Source of the DNA: Galeruca laticollis
Lineage: Eukaryota; Arthropoda; Insecta; Coleoptera; Chrysomelidae
NCBI GenBank assembly: GCA_963921935.1
Contig: OY998178.1
Span: 41,718,951 to 41,782,950 of the forward strand
Direction: 5' to 3'
DNA length: 64,000 bases
In this document: piece after piece, positions 21,561-33,692 of the stretch
Layout of the letters: the number at the start of each line of letters is the position of its first letter
Numbering within the stretch: the stretch's first letter is position 1
Translations under genes and position numbers: made by a program
Notes under the pieces: model-generated
The model's database searches: none
What the model was told of the DNA's origin: nothing
Seen by the model: the letters and a program-made list of their open reading frames with translations, nothing else

Positions 21561-23116
21561 AATAAAAAAAGTTAACATAAAAGTTTGAACAATTTACAAT
21601 AAAGTATGAAGTGAATAGAAAAACCGGAAGATATAATTGAATTTAGCAAATCATCGAGAATTTATCCACCACAATTTAAACTACATCTGTCTGACCTCTT
21701 GGCTGACGAAAATGGAAAAAAAATATAAAGCAATGTGCATTTTGTTACTGAGTGATTTTCTTGTAAAATTATTTTCACTATTAAAACTCATCATAGCTTT
21801 TTACTTCAATATCTTACAATGCATAAATTTAATTAATAATGAACCTTTGAGAAATAATGACATATAAAAACCAGTTGATAAAAAACGTGAAGTAAAAAGT
21901 TAAGTTTTATATATCATGAGGCCAAAATAATATGTTAGATATGAATAATGATAACTTTTACTAAAATTATAGCATCTACATTTATATCTAACAATCGGTA
22001 TTTAATTAAAAATAAACTTTTGGGACCTAATGATATTATATGAAAAGAACAATTGAAATAAAGCAAGATATAGAAAAAGTTAAGTTTCATATACTAAGAC
22101 AAAATTAATATGTGAGATATGAATAATAATTATCAATAATGGTAAGAATCTCTCCTCGACTTCTCACTGCCTGGAAACGAATATATTTAACATCGAAATA
22201 ACCAACGTTGAAAGAAATTTGCTATTTTATTACGATAAAATACGTCGTGAACTCGTGCTAATTTTTGATACTAATAAAATCATTAATTAAACGAAATAAT
22301 TCTTACCAGATGTCTAATAGGATTGAACCATGATCTGCAGAACTATTGGGTTCATAATTTATTTGATATTATTTCTTCATCCACATGGACCAAATTATGT
22401 TCAACGAAACGTTAAGTATCACCTTTCACATCAAAAAGGAAGAAATCAAAGCCAATCGCCCTATGCTGGTATACTGCTGACAGCGCATACTAATTATAAA
22501 ACTATTGATTCTTTGAATATTCAGGTCTTTCAACAATTTTTTAAATTTTTCATCGTGCCTCGTAAGCCGATACCGTGAGAGTATTTAATTTGTGGTTAAA
22601 CTAAGAAATTATTTAGAATTATTTTAAAGTGTGAAATTCACGTTACAATAACCCAAAATTTACTACGGTCTACGTACATTTTCACTTGTTAACCTTGAAT
22701 CGCGTGTGTCACGTTTTGGACTTGCGATTATCGAAAAAAAGCTCTCAGTGTAGTACTTGCATATCGCGCCTCGAACCACTTGAAGATCGGTTTTTTAATC
22801 GCATAACACTCGTGAATCGGGACATAATGTTCTGCTCCTCTATCGCTCGGGGAATCTCCGTGTTTCATTTCATTTGTTAACTCTTGTCACCTTGGAATTA
22901 TTCTGCTTGCAGTATGAGTTACAAAATCGTTACCGTACATATCTTTCAATTTGATTGAATATTACGTTTTTATAGTTTTTAAAGTATTGAGTGAGCTGGA
23001 AAAGTGTAAATTATAGTATTTGAAGCATTGAATAAGCTGAAAAAGTGTAAAAAAACTGTGTGATACTTAAAAATTTATTTCCGACTGTTTGTGCGAAACA
23101 AAACAAGATTTACGAA
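21561..23116. other. hAT-3 interior upstream of its gene
   Basis: No recognisable gene. AAAAAGTTAAGTT(T/C)ATATA with a following ATATG(T)(T/G)AGATATGAATAAT occurs near 21894 and again near 22074, a degenerate direct repeat spaced about 180 bp. The rest is AT-rich. Confidence 0.4.
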
Positions 23117-25311
23117 ATGAGTTCGCGTGATCGTGATGTCGGTGAGTCAGGGAGTTCAAAAAGGAAACGAGCTATCAAAAGAAAGCAGGTAAACGAAAAT
23201 TTACGTGGATCTTTATATAGGTATATAAAAAGTGATGAGAAAGAAACCTCTACAAAACATTTATTGACTGAAAGTGACTCTAATCCTGCTCCAGCTGAAA
23301 ACATTCCTTCCACATCATCATGGGTGCCGCCGCCGTCATTAAGTAAAAACAGCAAGGATGATGATGAATTAACTACATCATTGTCTCTTAAGTCACCGAT
23401 GCCACCGTCAACGGTATCCAGTCAAGAACACGAATCTGAGCCCGAGTCTATGTCTACATCCATTACTGCTGGAACGGAAAATCTGAATCCTCAAAATGAC
23501 CCCGGTTTGTGGCCCATAACAATTACTGATGTAGACCGAACTGAGATTGTATTAAAAGGTTCAATCCGGGTTAAAGTTGATTTATTCCCCTCAAATGATA
23601 ATGGACGTCGATTCAGCGAATATCATTATATATCATTTTAATAAGATATTAGTTAACGGTGAAAAGCTTCACAGGCGCTGGATGATTTATTCACAAACAA
23701 AGGATGCCGTTTACTGTTTTCCATGTCGAATATTCGGGCTAGTAAATACAAAGATTGGATCAAGTGAAGGAGTGTGTGATTGGAAACACTTGGGTGATTG
23801 CCTAAAGTCTCACGAATCTAGTAGAGAGTACAAAGATTGTATGTTGTAATGGATTAATTTAGAGAATGGTTTAAAAATCTGTTCCACTATTGACTTCTTC
23901 GCCCAGTCACAAATTGACCAAGAGAAGCAACGTTGGAGATATATTTTAGAACGTCTGCTCGCAATTGTAGTTTTTTTAGCATCTCACAATTTGACCTTCA
24001 GGGGTCATAGAGAGAAGTTAACATCTGACTCAGATTCGAGTGAGACAAGCGGTAACTTTATAGATTTAGTAAAGTTAGCCCGACTTGATCTCGTGTTGAG
24101 ACTTCACCTAAAACAAGTAAAGGATAAGACGATTAATGACCACTATATCGGAAAAAGTATTCAAAATGAGCTCATACAATTAATAGCAAGTCACGTGGAG
24201 ACTCAAATTGTTGAAAAAATAAGAAATATTACTCGATTATCCTTGATTGTACTCGCGGCGTTTCTCGTGTTGAGCAACTTTCAATTATTATAAGATTTTT
24301 TAATACAAATACAGCTGAAATTGAAGAACATTTTATTGGCTTCTTAGCCGTCGAAAAACCACAGTTGAGAGTTTGACTAATTATATAATCACAGAATTAC
24401 AACAGTTAGGTATATCATTGCAAAACTGCAGAGGCCAAGGATATGATAATGGTGCGTGGTGCGTGGTGAAAAAGTGGTGTCCAAAAACGTATTCTTGAAA
24501 TTAATCCCCTTGCTTATTTTTTACCTTGTGAGAGTCATAGCTGGAATCTCATCCTAGGAGATGCAGCATCGTCTTGTGTCCAAGCAAAATCTTTTTTTGG
24601 TTTGCTACAATGTTTGTACACTCTGTTTGCCGGCTCAAGTCAGAGGGGGACTATTTTAAATGCCCATGTAAAATCGTTGTCGCTAAAACCACTTTCTGAA
24701 ACTAGATAGGAGTGCAGGGTAGCATCGGTGAAGGCCGTTAAATACCAACTAAGTGATATATGTGATGCTTTAAAGGATTTAGCAGAAAACACAACAGATT
24801 GTCAGTTGGTCAGTGAATGCCATTCTATAGAAAAGGAACTAACTACCTACGAATTTGTAGTTTCACTTGTCATATGCTATGATATTCTTACAAAGATAAA
24901 TGTTATAAGTAAATGTGGCAAAGCGAAAACATGCACTTAGATGTGGCTATACAACACCTTGATGCATTCGCAAATTGGCTCGCTAATTATCGAGAAAATG
25001 GTTTTCAGTCATCCCTTGTAACAACAAGAGAAATAGCCGATAAAAATGATATTGACAGACAGTTCAAAGACGTCAGAAGACGACGTAAAAAAAGGCCTTT
25101 TTTATTATGAAGGGGAAGATGAAGCTCATGAATTGAAAGCGGAAGAAATTTTCAAAATAAACGATTTTTATGTCATTGTCGACAATGTGCGCGCAAGCTG
25201 TTTGAGACTCTTAAACATCATGAGAGCATATTTGGTTTCATGTATATTATAAAAAAATTAAAGGAAATTAGTGTAAGTGAACTTTTAAAGTAATGCAGAG
25301 ACTTGCAAATA
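23117..25311 (+). pseudogene. hAT-3 transposase pseudogene, 5' part
   Basis: Starts at ATG 23117 (MSSRDRDVGESGSSKRKR); the in-frame upstream ATG at 23060 lacks family similarity. Ser/Pro-rich N-terminus, then NDPGLWP and the TTF-type zinc finger (AVYCFPCRIFG, DWKHLGDCLKSHE; 23640-23849), then a core with frameshifts (QGYDNGA near 24435; CESHSWNLILGDA near 24520), and a linker to 25311. Frame changes near 23580, 23850, 24290 and 24700. The dimerisation domain lies at 34457-34810 beyond the hAT-2b insertion. ZMYM1-like hAT group, dead. Confidence 0.8.
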
Positions 25312-25319
25312 TCTATGAC
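25312..25319. repeat. Left target duplication of hAT-2b
   Basis: TCTATGAC, repeated exactly at 34457-34464. The duplicated target is hAT-3 coding sequence. Confidence 0.94.
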
Positions 25320-25721
25320 CAGGGCCGCGCCGACTATGTGGCCAATGTGTGCAAAACACACAGGCGGCCAAGTCAAGGGGCGGCAAACCAGCTAGACCAG
25401 ACACTTGACTAACCGTCTCTCTCTTCTCTAACGCCACCGCTGCTCGAAGTGATGATCTTTTTATATGACACCGACGGCCGACGGCACGTGTTGCTTTGTC
25501 GGTACTTGATTCTATTTAGCGGCAGCGGCTAGATACAAAGGGTAAAAAAGTCGGAAACCCTACAAAAGTGAAAATGAATATAAATTTGTGTTGATTTTGC
25601 AGAAAGGGTCATTTCAATTTATTCTTTAAACAAGAACCAGTTTCTGTATATTACCATATTTTCAATTAAGTTAGTGGCGTAGTGGAGATTTAAAAGTTTG
25701 TGAATTCATTTAATTGTAAAA

Positions 25722-26557
25722 ATGGTGAGTAACTATCAAAGTATTAATACAACCCTGTGACAACACTAACATGATTAATTACCTAATTATCACCTTTGAT
25801 TTGAATATGAAATTTTCTGTTTAAGGACAGAAAAAGAAAACGATCAGGTTACCAATATCACCAACAAAGACAGCAGAAAATGGAAGCGAAGGAAAAATTA
25901 GCCGATTCTTTGAAAAAAATATTTGAAGCCGTCAGAAAAACAAACAAGTGGTTTTCCTGAGCTTGAGAATACCGGCAATGATGCTCGCCCTAGTTGCTCT
26001 TCAAATACCTCGTTTGTTTCTGATAGTGAGACAAATGTTAGCCAGGAACATAATATTGAAAATCTTGCCTTCGCATCAGCATCAGATGTAGATGTACCAA
26101 TTTCCAATTACATCGTAATATCTGATGATCCTGGAGAATGGCCTGAAATAATTACATTTACAGCTGTTTTCTCCTAGCTATTTTTATCGGAACCTCACCA
26201 ATGGAGAGAAAGTTAAAAGAGAGTGGCTTATGTACTCTATATCAAGAGATTCGGTTTACTGTTTCTGCTGTAAACTTTTTGGTAAGTCTTTAACTAGCTT
26301 GTCTAATAGGGAAGGGTGTTCTGACTGGAAACATTTGTCACTAGTACTAAGCAGACACGAAAAGAGTAACTCTCATAAAAACAATATCGGATCTTTGTTA
26401 AATTTGTCAACTATGGTATCTAAGGGAGTTGCTATGAATCAGAGTCAATTACGTTTATTGGATGTAGAAAAAAAATACTGGTATCGTAAAATTGAAAGAA
26501 TAATTTCAGCAATACAGTTTTTATGTCGCCAATGTCTAGGTTTACGTGGTTCATCTA
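25722..26557 (+). pseudogene. hAT-2b transposase pseudogene, 5' part
   Basis: ATG 25722 followed by a GTGAGT donor; exon 2 after AAG near 25824 reads DRKRKRSGYQYHQQRQQK and MEAKEKLADSLKK. A frameshift near 25915 moves to the frame containing SSNTSFVSDSETN and DDPGEWPE (to 26177). After further lesions the zinc-finger region follows (VYCFCCKLFG, CSDWKHLSLVLSRHE; 26230-26550). It keeps the CC of the zinc finger that hAT-2a has as CS. The frame is cut at 26557 by the Sailor-like insertion and resumes at 29617. Confidence 0.85.
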
Positions 26558-26864
26558 TAGTATGTACAAAAAGTACGAGGAGTAATAAACCCTAATTAAG
26601 TATGCAAAACCTTTACAGGGAGCACCATGAAATTTTTGATAAATCTCTTACTTTAAATTACATTTCTTCCGTAAATCTAAAAACCAGGTAGATCGACCCC
26701 GTATTTGTTTAGCAAAGTTTAGGGTTTATTCATTGTTAAAGGACTAGCAGATAAGCAATAACGCAATGCAGTGGTGTGTATTTTGGGACAAAAATAGGTT
26801 TTAAATTATAATATAATAAAAAATGAAAAGAAATAATTATTGGAATACATTTATTACTTACATT

Positions 26865-28219
26865 TTATTCTATATCCGACTCGGAAGAGGAAGAATCGTT
26901 GTTGACATTAATAATAATAGGGTCGATTAAATCATCACAAATATTGCCAATTTTCCACATATTTGCCTCTACTTTGATAACATGCTCGATACAGTTTGTC
27001 CAATTTTCCTTACTCACATGACTTACAGCACTCTCAAACAATTTCACAACATCGTTTATTTTAAAAGTAGTATTTTTTTTCCAACTTCCCCCTTTACCTG
27101 AGCCCATATTAATTCTATGGGATTAAGTTCACAATGATAAGGGGGAAGTCGAAGGACTGATATACCACGAGAAGAAGCCATTTCTTCTACAATGTAGGTT
27201 TTGTATTTATTCTTGTTCATTTTTGCAATTCTGTAAAGTTCTTTCCTTAGTGGATCTTTTGGAAACTTAATATTTTTCGAAATAAGCCACTCCAAAAGCT
27301 CTGCTTTACGCCAACGACTTGTGGGCAATGCTTCTCGTAACCGTGAATGGTACCTTGCGTTGTCCATAACAATAACAGCCCCTTTTGGAATCAGATCCAA
27401 CATTTGAACAAACCATTCCTCGAAGACATCCCCATTCATATCTTCGTGATAGTCCCCCGTGCGTTTTGAAATAAAAGTTAATAATCCACCATCAACAAAA
27501 CCTTCAGAACTTCCAACATGGACAATGATAAGTCTTTTTCCTTTTCCAGATGGTGGCTGCAAACCTAACGACAAACCTTCCACGAATGCCTGCCTTCCGC
27601 TTTTAATGTTTTCATCTTGCCAAGATTTGGAAACTGTATATCCAGCATTTATCCATGTTTCGTCTAAGTAGAAGATTTTCAAATTTTGTTCTCTGGCATG
27701 TCGAATGCTTCTTAAATAGTCTCTTCTCCAAAAAACTATTTCCGGTTTATCTATCAAGAGAGATTTTCTATTATGTTTTGTATATCTGAAACCCACATCT
27801 TTCAAAAGTTTGCATAATGTCATTCTGGAGAATTTTGGATAGTCCGTATCTTCTTGCACTGATGTCATAATTTTGTCAAGTGTTGGAATTTCCTTTCGTA
27901 AGTAAAATCCATGGACTTTACGCCTTAGTCTTTGTTTTAATGACTCATCGATCTCAATTGGTTTTCGGCCTGAAGGAGTTTTAGGGGGTTGAAGAGTTCC
28001 ATTCTTGCTTTCTTTTAGTAATCTATAAATTGTTGATTTAGCAACACACAACATAGCAGCCGTTAATTCCACAATATCATCAAAACTTGCACTTGGATCC
28101 TTGTTTTTCAATGATATATAACAATTCAATATCAGAGTTTTTTCATTTAAAGATAATTGACCTGTTTTTGGTCGTTTAGATTGTCCTTGGCTTATCGACA
28201 TTGTTTGGTACTTGCACAA
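26865..28219 (-). pseudogene. DD82E transposase, one frameshift
   Basis: About 450 residues. Start either 28219 (MCKYQTM) or 28201 (MSISQGQ). The N-terminal helix-turn-helix region (about residues 20-130) includes TIYRLLKESKNGTL. Catalytic motifs are IFYLDETWINAGY (first Asp), VIVMDNARYHS (second Asp) and HCELNPIELIWAQVK (Glu). By direct count 82 residues separate the second Asp from the Glu, the signature of the Sailor family in the IS630-Tc1-mariner superfamily. The frame breaks only at an A8/T8 run near 27070, after WAQVKGEVGK. The other frame continues with NTTFKINDVVKLFE to an acidic SSSSESDIE tail. It may have been active recently, or the frameshift may be a sequencing error. Confidence 0.88.
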
Positions 28220-28666
28220 TTAACATTCAACAAATGTTTTAAATATATTCCAACTGTTTACAATATTATGACAACCATACAACTTCATACAACTTTACTC
28301 AAAGAACTAATACTAAGTACTGATTTAATGTACCTACTTTCTTTTAAAATAATATTCCCGATAATGTTTCTAAGAAAACTGGGTTGTTTGGAAAATCCCT
28401 CTCAATAATCGAATAATCTGTAAATAGGTGTAATCGTATTAAGCCGATTACAGTAGACCACTTGCCATTTAAAATTTCTGAGAAAAATTCCCCAAACACT
28501 ACATATAGGAGTAATACAAATAAAAAATATTATGAATAAACGGGCATATCCGAACTCTGCCACAAAATAAAATTTTACCTGGCTTGTATCAATTTGAGGA
28601 TTACTGAAATGTTCGAACTGTGCCGCAACCATTTAGTTTAATCCTATTAGAGTCATTAGGGTTTAT

Positions 28667-29582
28667 AATAGATAAAATCGGAGGCCCATAGAATTATGTA
28701 TATTTCTGAAAGGTTTCAAAGATTTCTTGAATTAAATATTTTGAAGAAATCTTGATTGTTTTGATCGATATTTAGGGGATTAGGGGAAGGATGTTGATGC
28801 ACTTACACTATTGCCTAAAAATCAGGAAGAAGTATTTAATAGTGTTCGTGAATTACAATTACGAACGAACCGAGAAGAGGAATTTCTATTAACAGCAGAC
28901 CAGGTATTTAAAATTATTGTGTTCTCCTGTTTTTCCAACCTTAATTTTTTATGTAATTCGGATTGTATTTTGATGGATGGGACTTTTAAATACTGTTCAA
29001 CTTTTTTTTACCAAATGTTTACCATTCATGGTTTTAAAAACGGCTATTACGTGCCTCTTGTTTTTTGTTTGCTGCCGGACAAATCAAGTCAAACATATTC
29101 AAATTTGTTTTTAATTTTAAGACAAAAATGTAAAGAAGTAGGCTTAAATTTTCAACCTAAAGAAGTCGTAGTAGATTTTGAACTAAGCATTCATAACGCT
29201 ATATATGAATGTTTTGGCAGAGATTGTAAATTTCATCTCTGTCAAGCTTGGTTTCGTAAGATTCAGGAGTTTCATTTGGTACAAGAGTACAGACAGAAAG
29301 GTTCTGTAATTGGCGAATACTTAAAAGTACATTTCGGTATTATGTATCTTAGTCCTGAGGAAGTTGTAGAATTTTTTTATAATGAACTACATTTTTTGCT
29401 TCCGAATGACCTCTACCTCTATCACTTTTTTTTATTAAAATTAGTACATCCCGTTACCTCTGACCTAAATCGTATATTCTTTAGCATAGCTGCAACTCAT
29501 TAGTTCACTACAAAATGTACCTTACGGTATACCCTCTTAAAATATATTTTGGTACGTCTATGAAATCTACTTAAATGAATGA
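28667..29582 (+). mobile_element. Segment inserted in the Sailor right end
   Basis: The Sailor left end reads AGGAGTAATAAACCCTAAT. Its mirror is split here into CATTAGGGTTTAT (ending 28666) and TTTATTACTCCT (from 29583), with TTTAT on both sides as a possible 5-bp duplication. The segment contains the MULE transposase fragment. No clear terminal inverted repeats were seen, so the element class that moved is uncertain. Confidence 0.6.
28811..29503 (+). pseudogene. MULE transposase core fragment
   Basis: A 230-codon open frame with the MULE signature: CILMDGTFKYCSTFFYQ (first Asp), YYVPLVFCLLPDKSSQTY, then EVVVDFELSIHNAI (second Asp) and CKFHLCQAWFRKIQE (the CxxH region). This is the DDE core of Mutator-like transposases common in insects. 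The N-terminal FLYWCH or WRKY-type DNA-binding part and the C-terminal region are missing: it starts in mid-protein (KDVDALTLLPKN just upstream) and ends SIAATH. Open but partial, so not functional alone. Confidence 0.8.
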
Positions 29583-29616
29583 TTTATTACTCCTTGTCCT
29601 TTCTATATAGACTATA

Positions 29617-31350
29617 GCAAATTGTATGAAAATAATGAAAATTTCTTAAAATTAATAGAAACGTTCTCAAAATTTGATTCTGTAATGGAGGAGCATGTTC
29701 GTCGCACACATAAAAATCAAAGCAATGATATATCGTAACGAGAAACTATTTAGGTGATAAAATTCAAAATGAATTGATCGATTTAATCGGTTTAAAAATT
29801 GAAAATACTATTTTAGATCTAGTAAGAAAATATAAATATTATACTATAATTCTCGACTGTACACCAGATGTGAGTCATACGGAGCAATTAAGTGTAATTT
29901 TGAGGTTTGTTGTATTAAATGAGTTAACGAAAAGAATTGAAATACGTGAACATATCATTCAGTCCTATTACTGATTCTACTGGTGCTGGTTTATATAACT
30001 ATGTGACAGATTTGTTGCTAAAACTGAATTTAAGTATACACGATTTGCGCGGTCAAGGATACGATAATGGCGTAAATGTGCTCGGAGTACATAGTGGCTT
30101 ACAGACTCGAATCTTAAATATAAATCCGCGAGCATGTTTTGTTCCTTGTTCAGCGCACTCGCTAAATTTAGTTGTTAATGATGCTGCTAAGATTTCTTTT
30201 GAAGTATCAGGACTCTTTGATATTGTTCAAGAAATGTATTTGTTTTTTTCTGCATCAACGAAAAGATGGTCAATTTTAAAAACGTACATTTCAGATTTAA
30301 CATTAAAACCACTATCCGATACACGCTGGTCCAGTAGAATAGACGCTATCAAACCTTTGAGATATCAGATTGGGCAAGTTTATGATGCTCTTTTCAAAGT
30401 AATAGAAGTATCCACGTCTTCAAAAGATTTTACCACATCACACCTAGCTCGATCTTTAGCAACAAAAATTCAGAATTACAATTTTTTATGCTCTGTAGTA
30501 ATTTGGTATAATATGTTATTTAAAATTAATTCTCTTAGTAAATTAATGCAGAATCAAAGCATAAATCTAAAGTTTGTTTAGAGAGCCTAAACAAAATAAA
30601 AACATCTTTAACAGATTTAAGAAGGGATAAAGGATTTAATCAAATTCTTGTTGACGTCAGAGAACTGGCAGAAGAATTAGAAATTGAGCCTATTTTTCCA
30701 TCGGCACAAACTGTTCGGCAAAGAAAAAAGAAAAAACAGTTTGGTTATGAAAGTAATGACGAACCAATAATCGACCCTAAAATGCATTACAAAGTGAACG
30801 TATTTTTTTCTATATTAGATACAACCTTATCATCTCTTGATGAAAGATTTAAGGGATTGGACCGATTCAACAATATTTTTGGATTTGTTTATAAAATAAT
30901 ATTTAGCTCAACTCAAGAAGAATTAAAGAAATCTTGTGAACATTTAGGATTACATTTGAAAGACGAATCACGTAAAGAATGGGATATTGACGCAAATGAC
31001 ACTTATTTGATGAAATTAATTGTTTAAAATATCACATGCCAGAGCCAGAGGAAAATGATTTAGACCCCCAAGTGATTCTTCAATACATTTTAGAAAATCA
31101 ATTAATTTCGACGTTTCCAAATATTGCAGTTGCTATTCGAATTTTTTTAACACTACCAGTATCCGTAGCATCGGGGGAAAGGTCCTTTTCAAAACTTAAG
31201 TTGATAAAAACATTTTTAAGATCGAGTATGGCACAAGAAAGACTTAGCAATTATGTCCATAGAAAGTGACATTATGGATTCTATTCCCTTCGACGAATTA
31301 ATTAAAGATTTTGCCGATAAAAGGGCAAGAAAAGCATGTTTTCAATAATT
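29617..31350 (+). pseudogene. hAT-2b transposase pseudogene, 3' part
   Basis: Resumes after the Sailor insertion. Order: DUF4371/core with IILDCTPDVSHTEQLS (29774-29974), then PITDSTGAG, QGYDNGVNV, CSAHSLNLVVNDA and DTRWSSRIDAIK (29952-30581), then a linker (30600-31020), then the dimerisation domain with VASGERSFSKLKLIKTFLRSS (31036-31350). It keeps segments deleted from hAT-2a (FEVSGLFDIVQEMY; ARSLATKIQNYNF). Frameshifts near 29960, 30580, 31020 and 31255. Confidence 0.85.
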
Positions 31351-31826
31351 TATTTTTTCCTTGTTAACTATTATAAACATTATTTATTTGTTTTGGTACT
31401 TTCTGTTATTCTTAATTTTACTTTTTTAATTTTCATCTCTCGCCAAAGTAGAAATACAGTCAAATATTCACCGCTAAATAGCGATTAACTTTACAAAAAT
31501 GATCTCACTGTCAGACGGGCTCGTCCGTACAAGTTAATCCTCAAAGTGACAAATTTGATGATAGATCTCTCGATTTTTTAGTCTGATTGTTCACTGCTTT
31601 CTGCTTTATGTTGTATGTTTACTTTAAAAGTTACATAGGGTAAGGTCGGGTATATCGTACCAATATTTAGTTTTTCAAACGCTCTGATTAAGTTTCAAAA
31701 TATTTATTAAAAATGAAAATCAGACAAATAAGAACACACATTTCCTTATCGGTTAAACATGTTTATACCTGCATTGAAAAGGAAATATTATTAAAAAAAC
31801 TGAAAAATATGAAATGCTGCAAACAG

Positions 31827-31882
31827 TACGATTTACCAAACTCGTCGGATAAATCGTACCGGTGGTTTGTAAATCGTACCGA
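31827..31882. promoter_or_regulatory. Subterminal repeat cluster, Tigger-2 left side
   Basis: GTACGATTTACC, then GGATAAATCGTACC, then GTAAATCGTACC within 56 bp; the same motif clusters at the other end. Likely transposase or HTH binding sites, by analogy with pogo and other elements with repeated subterminal sites. Inferred. Confidence 0.5.
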
Positions 31883-31889
31883 TAACTTT

Positions 31890-33692
31890 TTAAATGCAAT
31901 TTTCACATTTGTATTTTTTCAGTTTCTTGCCACTTCCTGCACAGGACGTATGAGCCCATTTTTTACACTTTAAGCATTGAACCATATCTTCAACTATGTT
32001 TTCTTCACAAACGTGACAAAACCAATCGTTTGGGTTAACACATATTTCGATATTGTTGTTTTCTTGTACAGGTTCTATTGATTGAGGGGCGATGACGCTT
32101 GAACTACGAGACTGCTTCGTTGCATTTGAAGAAGTTGATGGCTTACAGATTTTTCTTTTCACTTGCTTTGCTTTGTTTCTCCGTTGCGATTGTTGATTTT
32201 CCAAGTCGTCTTTGTATGGTGTACTGCTCAATATGACAGCCGGTTGGGACAACTTCCTTTTATTTTCATTGTTCAATTGCTCGGGCAATGGATAAATTTC
32301 GTCGATAGGAACATAAAGATCATGTTTGTTACTTTGGGATAATTGACTTTCGTTTACTGACATGCTCTTTCTATCATTTTCAGTATTTTTTACTCTCATT
32401 TGGTTTTGGATATCAGCAGCTTGGATAGAATTTTCTGACACATCATTGTTGTTTGATTCTTTCTCTAGTAAAATACTAGCAGCAACAAAGTCGGTTTCTG
32501 CGAAAACTGTCCGATCAACAGGCCAGATCCCAGATTTTTTGAAACCATTAGCAATAGTGCTTATGGTAGCAGTTTTTGCAAAAGCATCAGACAAAAGTAC
32601 AGTCATGTTATACTGAGAAACGGTACTACCCGGATTTGTTCTCAGAAAGGTTTCAACTGCCTGGGAGAAGTAGGTTTCCATAGGCTTGAAGAAACTTACA
32701 TCCAAGGGCTGTAAACGGTGTGTTGTGTGTCCGGGGAGCTGTAAGAGCACGACACCATGTTGTCTAGCCAGAATAAGCGCATCTAAATTTTTTGAATGGG
32801 TCGTATGTCCATCGAGCAACAGAAGCATTTTATTTTCTGGACTGGGTTTCACGTGTTTAATGAAGTGTTCCAACCATGTAACAAAGAGTTCGGTATTTAT
32901 GTAACCAGTGTCAGAGATAGTAACAATAGCTCCAGGGGAAGCACCGATTGCAAGTTCAGGAGCCATACGTTTCCGCTTAAAAATGATCATGGGGGGAATA
33001 CACTGACCTGCAGCACTAGCGCAGCAAACTATGGTAGTGTTTACCCCTCTCTCACCACTTGATATTCCACCAACTTGATGTTTACCTCTTTTTGCAATTA
33101 TTTTCTGATTTTTCTTTTGCACCGTTGAGAATCCACTTTCATCGACGTTAAATATGGTGAGTGCCGTAAAACCATTTTCGTCGACGCACTTTTCCAATAT
33201 GTTGAAGAATTCATAAACGTTTTGCTTATTGAATCCTGAGGCCCTAGCCATTGATATTTTTTCGGGTTGTCTAAGTGATAAAAAATCATGTCGCTTCATG
33301 AATGAATAATACCAGGCTTTGCCTGCCATTTGCTTATTCATATTAAAATTGTGTGGAATATTATTTCGCACAGCTATTTGGAATGCAAGGCGACGAACAT
33401 CGCTTATGGTGACACCAAAAAATCTTTCCTCTAACTTTAAGATGTGATTTGCCAGTTCCTTTTCTATGTCAGCAGTGAAGACAGTTAGTCGACCCATTGA
33501 TTGAACTTTTTCATTGGCTTTTTTATTCAAACAATGCAAATGCCTTCTAAAAGTGGGTTTGGCAATGTTGTACCTCCTACAACACTCGTTAAAACCACAC
33601 TGCTTTTCTTTGTAAGCTGTTAGGGCACGTTCCATATCATCTGGGGTCCATCCGCAATATTTTCGTTTTTGTTTGGTTTTCGGATTATTCAT
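31890..33692 (-). CDS. Tigger transposase with C-terminal PHD finger, intact
   Basis: A 600-residue protein from ATG 33692 (MNNPKTKQKRKYCGWTPDD). The frame is open up to 33734, but TTATTACAG ends 5 bases before this ATG, so the extra 14 codons are probably intron, as in Tigger-1. Residues about 10-60: Psq-type HTH (GFNECCRRYNIAKPTFRRHL). About 70-150: CENP-B-type HTH (AWYYSFMKRHDFLSLRQPE). DDE core: FNVDESGFSTV, LLLLDGHTTHSKNL and HRLQPLDVSFFKP, all three Asp present, 36 residues between the second and third. A linker with STPYKDDLE follows, then a Cys4-His-Cys3 PHD-type finger at the end (CHVCEE, CLKCKKWAHTSC, CENC). Its role would be excision and insertion at TA in the nucleus; the PHD finger may bind chromatin (inference). 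Confidence 0.93.
   Translation of the reverse strand: MNNPKTKQKRKYCGWTPDDMERALTAYKEKQCGFNECCRRYNIAKPTFRRHLHCLNKKANEKVQSMGRLTVFTADIEKELANHILKLEERFFGVTISDVRRLAFQIAVRNNIPHNFNMNKQMAGKAWYYSFMKRHDFLSLRQPEKISMARASGFNKQNVYEFFNILEKCVDENGFTALTIFNVDESGFSTVQKKNQKIIAKRGKHQVGGISSGERGVNTTIVCCASAAGQCIPPMIIFKRKRMAPELAIGASPGAIVTISDTGYINTELFVTWLEHFIKHVKPSPENKMLLLLDGHTTHSKNLDALILARQHGVVLLQLPGHTTHRLQPLDVSFFKPMETYFSQAVETFLRTNPGSTVSQYNMTVLLSDAFAKTATISTIANGFKKSGIWPVDRTVFAETDFVAASILLEKESNNNDVSENSIQAADIQNQMRVKNTENDRKSMSVNESQLSQSNKHDLYVPIDEIYPLPEQLNNENKRKLSQPAVILSSTPYKDDLENQQSQRRNKAKQVKRKICKPSTSSNATKQSRSSSVIAPQSIEPVQENNNIEICVNPNDWFCHVCEENIVEDMVQCLKCKKWAHTSCAGSGKKLKKYKCENCI

Larger units (their letters stand above)
26558..29614 (-). 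mobile_element. Sailor-like (DD82E) Tc1/mariner-type element
   Basis: Inserted at a TA (26556-26557 and 29615-29616) between stretches that are contiguous in hAT-2a (around 6494). The left end TAGTATGTACAAAAAG and the reverse complement of the right end TAGTCTATATAGAAAG lead into a shared GGAGTAATAAA. The element is 3057 bp as it stands. A 916-bp segment with a MULE fragment (28667-29582) interrupts the right terminal repeat, so the original was about 2.1 kb. Confidence 0.85.
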
